Source: RUG334 sp045599645
Lineage (GTDB): Bacteria; Muiribacteriota; Ozemobacteria; Ozemobacterales; Ozemobacteraceae
Direction: 5' to 3'
Assembly (NCBI GenBank): GCA_045599645.1
Contig: JAZRWI010000070.1
Location: forward strand, 1-64,000
Length of the DNA: 64,000 bases
The notes beneath the pieces are model-generated. The model worked only from the letters and a program-made list of their open reading frames with translations, was not told the DNA's origin and made no database searches. Positions 58,094-64,000 of this stretch are shown here, one piece after another (within the stretch, counting starts at the first letter, position 1; each line of letters starts with the position of its first letter). Both the position numbers and the translations under genes were made by a program.

Positions 58094-59207
58094 TAGCAGA
58101 ATACCTTGGTTGAAGCTTGCTTCTATGAGCAGCTGGGTTGGTGCAACCCCTATGGCTGGGCTTATAAAAAAATATAAGAACCCGGTTGCTGCTTTGCACG
58201 CTTCCCCACAGGAATTGATGACTATACAGGCCTGGGATAATGGCAGAGCCAGGAGATTTGTGGCAGAAGCCTCTAAGTCTCAGTTAATATGCTCTCCTGA
58301 AAAATTAGACGAAAAAGGAATCAGGTTAATTCCTTACACATCAAAGGAATACCCGGCTCTTTTACGTGAAATACCTGATTCTCCCTTGGTCTTGTTCGCT
58401 AAGGGACAGGATCTTGGTGAATGTTCTCCGGCAATAGCAATTGTAGGTGCCCGTAATGCTTCTCAAATGGGGTATGAGGTTGCTCATGATTTCGCATATA
58501 AGCTTTCTAAGGCCGGCTTTACTGTTGTAAGCGGTCTGGCTCTTGGCATAGATACCTATGCTGCTAGAGGCGCATTGGAAGCAGGCGAAAAGACTGTTGC
58601 GGTTCTTGCAAACGGTGTTGATATTGCCTATCCGCGTGCTAATACTAAGATACGTGATAAAGTCATCAATTGTGGAACACTTTTATCAGAATATGCTCCT
58701 GGAGTGGCTCCACTTCCATGGTATTTCCCTATTAGGAATAGAATTATTTCGGGAATGTGCATCGCTACACTTGTTATTGAAGCAAGCGCCCGCAGTGGTT
58801 CACTGATTACTGCTCATCTGGCTGGTGAACAGAATCGTGAAATATTTGCTGTTCCAGGCGGCTCAGGCAAGAGTCCATCCGAAGGAACTATGAATCTTAT
58901 TAAAGAAGGTGCAAATCTTGTAACTTGTCCTGAAGAAATTATTGACTATTATCAGGATTTGTTATCTCCGGAAAAACTAAAAAATTTCCAAAAAATAAAA
59001 GATGAGGAAATTTGTGAGGATAAAAATTTAACTGCCGAAGAAAGAAAATTAATTTTGAGATTAGCCACTGGAGCGACTTTGGACGAATTGGTCGCAGAAG
59101 GTTGGAATAATGATAAATTGTTTTCTTTACTTTTGCAGCTAGAGATGAGAAATTATATAGTAAGAATATCTGGCGGAAGATACCAGACCAGAAGAGATAT
59201 AAAATAA
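58086..59207 (+). CDS. dprA: DNA processing protein DprA
   Basis: The 373 residues hold the Rossmann-like DprA core: AIVGARNASQMGYEVAHDFA, TVVSGLALGIDTYAARGALE, VAVLANGVDIAYPRANTKI and LVIEASARSGSLITAHLAGE, ending NREIFAVPGGSGKSPSEGTM. A SAM-like N-terminal part (residues 1-75) and a C-terminal winged helix (ERKLILRLATGATLDELVAE) flank it. DprA protects incoming single-stranded DNA and loads RecA during transformation. It overlaps the HEAT gene by eight bases, and smg follows 8 bp on. The dprA-smg-topA order is well known from other bacteria. Confidence 0.93.
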   Translation: MPDSRIPWLKLASMSSWVGATPMAGLIKKYKNPVAALHASPQELMTIQAWDNGRARRFVAEASKSQLICSPEKLDEKGIRLIPYTSKEYPALLREIPDSPLVLFAKGQDLGECSPAIAIVGARNASQMGYEVAHDFAYKLSKAGFTVVSGLALGIDTYAARGALEAGEKTVAVLANGVDIAYPRANTKIRDKVINCGTLLSEYAPGVAPLPWYFPIRNRIISGMCIATLVIEASARSGSLITAHLAGEQNREIFAVPGGSGKSPSEGTMNLIKEGANLVTCPEEIIDYYQDLLSPEKLKNFQKIKDEEICEDKNLTAEERKLILRLATGATLDELVAEGWNNDKLFSLLLQLEMRNYIVRISGGRYQTRRDIK

Positions 59208-59215
59208 GGTAGGCT

Positions 59216-59716
59216 ATGAACAATATTAAAAGTCCATTGACGAACATAATGGAAATTATGAATCTCGTCATAAAGCGCATTGAAGCCAGTGGACGAAATG
59301 ACGATGGGCAAGACCCCATGGTCAGTCAGCTATTGGCGAAGGGTTACACTATTAACGACATTGACACTGCAATGGGTATCGTCGAAATGATAACCTCTAA
59401 GGTTGATCCTATTGTTAGAGTTAATGAAAGAGAAAGAAGTCTCGATGGCAATTATTCCGGTGTAAGGCAACTTAATCCGGCTGAAGCTGTAAGACTTACT
59501 CCTGAAGCTCAGTGTTATCTGCTGAAGTCTCTCGAAGATGGAACAGTTACACCTCTGCAGTATGAAAGAACTTTTCTCTACATCCAGAAAATGGATTTGC
59601 GTGGTATAACAAAGAGCAGGCTGGAAGTTATTCTTTTGATGAATAAGCCAGTCGTCAGGGAAGAAGCAGTTCAAGAAGCTGCAGATATCCCAATGTTTTG
59701 TGCCACAATTCATTGA
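59216..59716 (+). CDS. smg: Smg/DUF494 family protein
   Basis: The 166-residue protein matches Smg by both sequence and position. LLAKGYTINDIDTAMGIVEM resembles the N-terminal part. RLTPEAQCYLLKSLEDGTVT and PLQYERTFLYIQKMD are the recognisable C-terminal block of DUF494. The gene stands between dprA and topA, its place in E. coli and relatives. Its molecular role remains unknown; links to DNA topology or protein synthesis have been proposed from neighbours. AGGT is a weak ribosome-binding site before ATG. Confidence 0.72.
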   Translation: MNNIKSPLTNIMEIMNLVIKRIEASGRNDDGQDPMVSQLLAKGYTINDIDTAMGIVEMITSKVDPIVRVNERERSLDGNYSGVRQLNPAEAVRLTPEAQCYLLKSLEDGTVTPLQYERTFLYIQKMDLRGITKSRLEVILLMNKPVVREEAVQEAADIPMFCATIH

Positions 59717-59739
59717 TTTAATTTCCCGGAGGGGAAAAA

Positions 59740-62070
59740 ATGTCTAAGAATTTAATTATAGTTGAGTCTCCTGGTAAAATTAAGACACTTTCCAAATTTC
59801 TGGGAAAAGAGTTTATTGTTGAAGCCAGTAAGGGACATGTCATAGATTTGCCACCGTCCAGATTCGGTGTAAGCACTGATAATGGCTTCGTTCCGGATTT
59901 TCACGTTGTTGAAGACCGTAAAGACGTTATTCTTAATCTTCAGAAAATAGCAAAAACTGTTGATAAAGTTTATCTGGCACCCGACCCTGACCGCGAAGGT
60001 GAAGCGATAAGCTGGCATCTGGCCAATGTTTTAAACATAGACCCACTGTCAAAATGCCGCATTACGTTCAATGCTATTACAAAGGAAGACGTTTTAAAGT
60101 CTCTTGAATCTCCTAGATGCATTGATTGTGATTTAGTTAATGCCCAGCAGTCTAGAAGAATTCTTGATAGATTGGTCGGCTATAAGCTATCTCCATTGCT
60201 TTGGCAGAAAATCTGCTTAGGTCTTTCTGCTGGCCGTGTTCAGTCTGTTGCTGTTGCTTTAATCTGCCAGCGCGAAAAAGAAATTCTCGATTTCGTTCCT
60301 GAGGAATATTGGACAATCGACGCAGATTTAAAGACTGATGCCCAGAAGAAATTCAAGGTAAGACTTACTAAGGTTGCCGGTAAGAAGGCTGATGTTGCCA
60401 ATAAAGCTGCTGCAGAAAGTATCGTTGCTGCTCTTAAAGCAGCTAGTCTTTCCGCTAATGCAGTAACTAAACGCGAAAGACGTCAGGCACCGCCTCCTCC
60501 ATTTATTACTAGCACACTTCAGGCAGAAGCTGCTCAGAAATTCGGCTTCGCACCAAAGAGAACAATGTCTATTGCTCAGAAGCTTTATGAAGGTATTGAA
60601 CTGGGTGCAGAAGGCCAGGTTGGTCTTATAACCTACATGAGAACTGACTCAGTCAGAATTTCTCCAGAAGGCTTAAGAGAACTTAATTCCTTTATAGCTA
60701 AGAACTATTCTAAGGAATACCAGCTTGATAAAAACAGATTCTTCAAGCTCAAAAAGGGTGCACAGGACGCCCATGAAGCAATCAGACCAACATCTGTTTT
60801 CAGAACTCCAGAAATGATGGCTCGTTTCCTTAAACCGGAACAGCTTAAGATATATTCTTTGATTTGGAAGCGCTATACTGCATCTCAGATGGCTGACGCT
60901 GTTTATGATGTTGTTACCGTTGATGTCGAAGCCGGTGGAAATCTGTTCCAGGCTTCAGGCACCACAATGACTTTCGATGGTTTCACTTCCCTTTATTCTT
61001 ATGCAAAGGATGAAGAAACAGAAACCGATGAATTTGATGAAGAAGGAAAGCAGAAGCTTCCTGCAATCAAGCAGGGTGAAAAGCTGAGTCTCGTAGCTAC
61101 CTTCCCGGAACAGCATTACACTGCAGCACCTCCAAGATACTCAGAATCTTCCATCATCAAGACTCTTGAAAAGGAAGGCATCGGCAGACCTTCAACCTAT
61201 GCTACAATTGTTGATACGATTCAGCAGCGCAAGTATGTTAAGAAGGTAGACGGTCATTTCATTCCTTCTGATGCTGCATTTGTTGTCAGCCACATTCTTG
61301 AAGCTAATTTCAAGGATTTAATCAGCACTGATTTCACTGCAAAGATGGAAAGCAGCCTCGACCTCATTGAAGAAGGCACAGCTGACTGGGTTAAGGTTCT
61401 TAGCGATTTCTACGGACCATTCTCTGAAAACCTTAAAAAGGCCGAAGAGGAAGTTGAAAAGGTTCGCATCGAATCAGACATTGTTTGCCCGGAATGTGGC
61501 AAGAAAATGGTTGTCAGAATAGGCAGCACAGGTAAATTCCTGGCTTGCTCTTCATATCCTGAATGTAAATCTACAATCAATATTCCTGACAATGTTCTTC
61601 TCTTTGCCAAGGGAATTCCACAGCCGCCTATGAAAATGGCTGAAATTCTTGCTAATGTTGAAGAAGAAGAACCAGAAATAGAATTGATTGATGAAAAGTG
61701 CGAAAAATGCGGTGCTCAGATGCAGATTCGCAGCGGAAAGTTCGGTAAGTTCGTAGCTTGCAGCAACTATCCGGAATGCAAAAACACTCATCCAATCGTA
61801 AAAGATACTGGCGTAAAATGCCCAATCTGCGGTGGAAAGATTGTTGAAAAGAAATCTAAGCGCGGAAGATTGTTCTTCGGTTGCAGCAACTACCCGAAGT
61901 GCACTTTGACAACATGGAACAAACCTACTGGCGAGCTTTGCCCGGATTGTAAGGCTCCACTTGTATGGTATAACACTAAGAAACTGGGTGACTATGTAAA
62001 GTGTTCAGCTAAGGGCTGCAAATACAAACATATCCCAGAAAGTAAGGGTGCTCATAAAGATGGCGAATAA
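59740..62070 (+). CDS. topA: DNA topoisomerase I
   Basis: The 776 residues begin with the Toprim domain (SKNLIIVESPGKIKTLSKFL, YLAPDPDREGEAISWHLANV). GLSAGRVQSVAVALICQREK is next, then the active-site Tyr in GLITYMRTDSVRISPEGL (about residue 305) and GIGRPSTYATIVDTIQQRKY. Four C-terminal zinc-finger-like modules follow, each with C-x2-C...C-x4/5-C (CPECGK...CSSYPEC; CEKCGA...CSNYPEC; CPICGG...CSNYPKC; CPDCKA...CSAKGC). The enzyme relaxes negative supercoils. CCGGAGGGG precedes the start. trmFO begins within its last codons. Confidence 0.96.
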   Translation: MSKNLIIVESPGKIKTLSKFLGKEFIVEASKGHVIDLPPSRFGVSTDNGFVPDFHVVEDRKDVILNLQKIAKTVDKVYLAPDPDREGEAISWHLANVLNIDPLSKCRITFNAITKEDVLKSLESPRCIDCDLVNAQQSRRILDRLVGYKLSPLLWQKICLGLSAGRVQSVAVALICQREKEILDFVPEEYWTIDADLKTDAQKKFKVRLTKVAGKKADVANKAAAESIVAALKAASLSANAVTKRERRQAPPPPFITSTLQAEAAQKFGFAPKRTMSIAQKLYEGIELGAEGQVGLITYMRTDSVRISPEGLRELNSFIAKNYSKEYQLDKNRFFKLKKGAQDAHEAIRPTSVFRTPEMMARFLKPEQLKIYSLIWKRYTASQMADAVYDVVTVDVEAGGNLFQASGTTMTFDGFTSLYSYAKDEETETDEFDEEGKQKLPAIKQGEKLSLVATFPEQHYTAAPPRYSESSIIKTLEKEGIGRPSTYATIVDTIQQRKYVKKVDGHFIPSDAAFVVSHILEANFKDLISTDFTAKMESSLDLIEEGTADWVKVLSDFYGPFSENLKKAEEEVEKVRIESDIVCPECGKKMVVRIGSTGKFLACSSYPECKSTINIPDNVLLFAKGIPQPPMKMAEILANVEEEEPEIELIDEKCEKCGAQMQIRSGKFGKFVACSNYPECKNTHPIVKDTGVKCPICGGKIVEKKSKRGRLFFGCSNYPKCTLTTWNKPTGELCPDCKAPLVWYNTKKLGDYVKCSAKGCKYKHIPESKGAHKDGE

Positions 62071-63418
62071 GATTACTGAATATCCGGTAACTGTTATCGG
62101 TGCCGGATTGGCAGGAACAGAAGCTGTAGCTCAGCTTATCAGACGTTCTATTCCTGTAAGACTGATAGAAATGCGCCCCAAAGTTACAACTGGTGCCCAT
62201 TCAACTGATCAGTTTGCTGAACTGGTTTGCAGTAACTCTGTTGGTAGTAATTTACCAGACAGAGCTCCTGGCCTCTTAAAGGAAGAACTCCGTTTTTTAA
62301 ACAGCTACTTCATAGATACTGCTTATAAATACAGAGTTCCTGCAGGAAATGCTCTGGCTGTAGACAGACAGGCTTTTTCAAGAGAAATCACAAGATATAT
62401 AAAAACACATAGCCTTGTTGATTATCATAATGAAGAATGTGTCGAACTGCCCAAAGACGGCATTGTTATTGTGGCAACAGGCCCATTAACTTCACCAAAG
62501 CTTCTGGAAGCTATTGCTGCCCGTCTTGGTAAGCAGCAGCTAGAATTCTATGATGCAGTTGCTCCAATTGTAAAAGCTGAAACCATTAATATGGATATAG
62601 CTTTCAAGTCTGATCGCTACGGCGATACAGGCAAGGGTGACTATATCAACTGCCCGATGAACAAGGATGAATATCATGCCTTTGTTGAAGCTCTTCTTAG
62701 CGCAGAAAGAATAGACCTTTCTGAAATGGAAAAGAATGCTAAGAAGCAGTTCTTCAGTGCCTGTCAGCCAGTAGAAATTATTGCTGAAACAGGCAGCGAA
62801 TCCTTGAGATTTGGTCCGTTGAAACCCGTTGGTTTGACTGATCCACGCACTGGTCACAGACCTTGGGCTAATGTTCAGCTTAGACAGGATAACCTTCTTG
62901 GTAGTCTTTATAATATGGTTGGTTTCCAGACTAATCTGAGACACCCGGAACAGAAGAGGGTCTTCAGAATGATTCCTGGTTTGGAAAATGCTGAATTTGT
63001 CCGCTTAGGCCAGATGCATAGAAATTCATATATCAATGCACCAGCTCTTTTAAAGCCAACAATGCAGCTTAGAGATGATCCTAATATCTTCTTTGCTGGT
63101 CAGCTCAGCGGTGTTGAAGGATACACAGAATCTGCCATGAGCGGTCTTGTAGCCGGTTTGAATGCCGCCAGACTTGTTCAGGGAAAAGAACCTGTTGTAT
63201 TTCCACCAACAACTATGATAGGCGCTTTGCTTAATTATATAACCTTCGAAGGGCATAAAGAATTCCATCCGATGAATATTAACTTCGGTATCTTCGAAAG
63301 TAAAGAAGGCGAAAGAAGCGAAGCAAGAAAAGAAAGAATCGTGAAGGGTGCACGCAAAACCTTCCGAGAATTCATCGAAAAGTTAAAAATCAACAGTAAC
63401 ACTATCATCAACCAATAA
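62060..63418 (+). CDS. trmFO: Methylenetetrahydrofolate--tRNA-(uracil-5-)-methyltransferase TrmFO
   Basis: I favour ATG 62060 (AAGGGTG about ten bases before) over GTG 62048. The 452 residues have the FAD-binding GAGLAGTEAVAQLIRRSI, LIEMRPKVTTGAHSTDQFAE, LVCSNSVGSNLPDRAPGLLK, RFGPLKPVGLTDPRTGHRPW and GVEGYTESAMSGLVAGLNAA. It methylates U54 of tRNA to ribothymidine using methylene-tetrahydrofolate, unlike SAM-dependent TrmA. It overlaps topA by 11 bp, as in Firmicutes and relatives. A terminator follows 12 bp after the stop, closing the long gene run. Confidence 0.95.
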   Translation: MANKITEYPVTVIGAGLAGTEAVAQLIRRSIPVRLIEMRPKVTTGAHSTDQFAELVCSNSVGSNLPDRAPGLLKEELRFLNSYFIDTAYKYRVPAGNALAVDRQAFSREITRYIKTHSLVDYHNEECVELPKDGIVIVATGPLTSPKLLEAIAARLGKQQLEFYDAVAPIVKAETINMDIAFKSDRYGDTGKGDYINCPMNKDEYHAFVEALLSAERIDLSEMEKNAKKQFFSACQPVEIIAETGSESLRFGPLKPVGLTDPRTGHRPWANVQLRQDNLLGSLYNMVGFQTNLRHPEQKRVFRMIPGLENAEFVRLGQMHRNSYINAPALLKPTMQLRDDPNIFFAGQLSGVEGYTESAMSGLVAGLNAARLVQGKEPVVFPPTTMIGALLNYITFEGHKEFHPMNINFGIFESKEGERSEARKERIVKGARKTFREFIEKLKINSNTIINQ

Positions 63419-63429
63419 AATAAAAAAAT

Positions 63430-63456
63430 CCCCGGCACTAAGCCGGGGCTTTTTTT
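63430..63456 (+). terminator. Terminator after trmFO
   Basis: CCCCGGC-ACTAA-GCCGGGG with a C then a seven-T run. Confidence 0.93.
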
Positions 63457-63471
63457 ATACCCCCTTTCGTA

Positions 63472-63619
63472 AGAGGCTGTCTGAATACTCGATTTTATGT
63501 ATTCAAAACAAGTTTCTTCTAAAATCAAAACCCTCCCTACCCTCCCTTGAAAAGGGAGGTTTTTAGGAGTCTACTGTACATCGGAATTTTTATAAATTTC
63601 TAGTTTTGGGACAGCCTCT
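63472..63619. mobile_element. 148-bp MITE-like element, copy 2
   Basis: Ends AGAGGCTGTC and GACAGCCTCT match copy 1 at 29062, in the opposite orientation, with the internal palindrome CCTCCCTTGAAAAGGGAGG. CGTA stands immediately on both sides (63468-63471 and 63620-63623), as a four-base target duplication would look. Confidence 0.8.
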
Positions 63620-63623
63620 CGTA

Positions 63624-63770
63624 AGAGGCTGTCTGAATACTCGATTTTATGCATTCAAAACAAGTTTCTTCTAAAATCAAAACCCTCCCTACCCTCCCTT
63701 AAAAAGGGAGGTTTTAGGAGTCTACTGTACATCGGAATTTTTATAAATTTCTAGTTTTGGGACAGCCTCT
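63624..63770. mobile_element. 147-bp MITE-like element, copy 3 (tandem)
   Basis: It follows copy 2 with only CGTA between and is nearly identical (TGTATTC/TGCATTC, CCTTGAAAAGG/CCTTAAAAAGG, one base fewer in a T run). TGTA follows it. The uninterrupted target palindrome CCCCCTTTCGTAAAGGGGGG is present intact about 20 bp downstream. Confidence 0.8.
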
Positions 63771-63841
63771 TGTAAAGGTAATCTTTTATACCCCCTTTCG
63801 TAAAGGGGGGCAGGGGGGATTTTCGGCCTGCTTCTACCCTA

Positions 63842-63879
63842 AAACAAACTACCCAAGCCATTAGGCTTGGGTAGTTTTA
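63842..63879 (-). terminator. Terminator of the partial gene at the window end
   Basis: ACTACCCAAGCC and GGCTTGGGTAGT form a perfect 12-bp stem around ATTA, with AAAAC and TTTT flanks usable in either direction. It lies 24 bp after the minus-strand stop at 63903. Confidence 0.85.
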
Positions 63880-63902
63880 CTGTCTCTTAGCTATCGAGCT
63901 TT

Positions 63903-64000
63903 TTATTCAATCCATTCAAGCATGTTGGTTCTGATGATCTGGACTCTGTTCTTGAAACCATCACAACCGTCTTCAAGAATTACAAGACCGCCAAGATAAT
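63903..64000 (-). CDS. C-terminal fragment of an unknown protein (partial)
   Basis: The frame is open from the window edge to a TAA at 63905-63903 and reads YLGGLVILEDGCDGFKNRVQ and then IIRTNMLEWIE. A strong terminator just beyond supports a real gene end. Thirty-one residues are too few to name a family. Confidence 0.5.
   Translation of the reverse strand, partial: YLGGLVILEDGCDGFKNRVQIIRTNMLEWIE

Noticed and set aside
1..64000. tRNA or rRNA genes
   Set aside because: No segment showed the cloverleaf landmarks (GGTTCRA-type T-loop with matching acceptor ends) or rRNA-like conserved blocks on either strand; a dedicated search could still find one.

Overview
The window reads as chromosomal DNA of a low-to-mid GC, diderm-type anaerobic bacterium. 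Several lipoproteins carry lipoboxes. There are secreted LysM and multiheme c-type cytochrome proteins, a TolB-like propeller, an AbrB/RelE module, a c-di-AMP cyclase with its CdaR partner, and a standard set of housekeeping genes (ddl, rpmB, sigma-70, ruvB, mutS, ruvA, yebC, dapA, dprA, smg, topA, trmFO, aroQ). No rRNA or tRNA gene was recognised. The mixture does not match a model phylum; a Riflebacteria-like or other poorly sampled lineage is a guess only.

Layout. 1-7.6 kb: end of an unknown gene, a coiled-coil membrane protein, a toxin-antitoxin pair, a CLC fluoride-type antiporter, a YhcH/phosphodiesterase pair, and an operon of two TlpA-like thioredoxins, a HAMP protein and a hexaheme cytochrome. 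7.7-17.1 kb: a Dpp/Opp-type peptide importer with a C26 peptidase, a UbiA prenyltransferase, then a degenerate radical-SAM-like gene with aroQ and a U32 peptidase. 17.1-23.7 kb: UspA, a propeller, a LysM/LEA-like repeat protein, an Ig-like lipoprotein and ThiT. 23.7-31.3 kb: rpmB, a hydrolase, ddl, an orphan TAXI protein and three unknown cytoplasmic or membrane proteins. 31.7-34.1 kb: an AT-rich SIR2-domain gene next to an IS21 istB remnant, a small accessory patch. 34.3-41.8 kb: four paralogous carboxypeptidase-regulatory-domain lipoproteins in a row. 41.9-51 kb: sigma factor, ruvB-mutS-DUF2325, ruvA, yebC. 51.6-63.4 kb: a PflX-like radical SAM gene, then the dapA-cdaA-cdaR-HEAT-dprA-smg-topA-trmFO run, almost without gaps.

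The most unusual content is non-coding. (1) Three large arrays of tiny hairpins have differing stems but constant GTGAAAA/TTTTCAC linkers, built around 49-50 bp tandem repeats. (2) A 245-260 bp nested-palindrome element occurs in three full copies plus solo forms, and an internal helix shows compensatory changes. (3) A 148 bp MITE-like element is present three times. (4) Three unrelated families of 7-bp tandem repeats (AATTCAT, AGCCAAC, TTAGGTA) sit between genes.

Promoters visible by eye repeatedly read TTGCnn-N17-TATAAT. Several place the -10 box only 7-11 bp from the start codon, which suggests leaderless or near-leaderless mRNAs. All functional calls rest on motif recognition from the translated sequence, without database searches.
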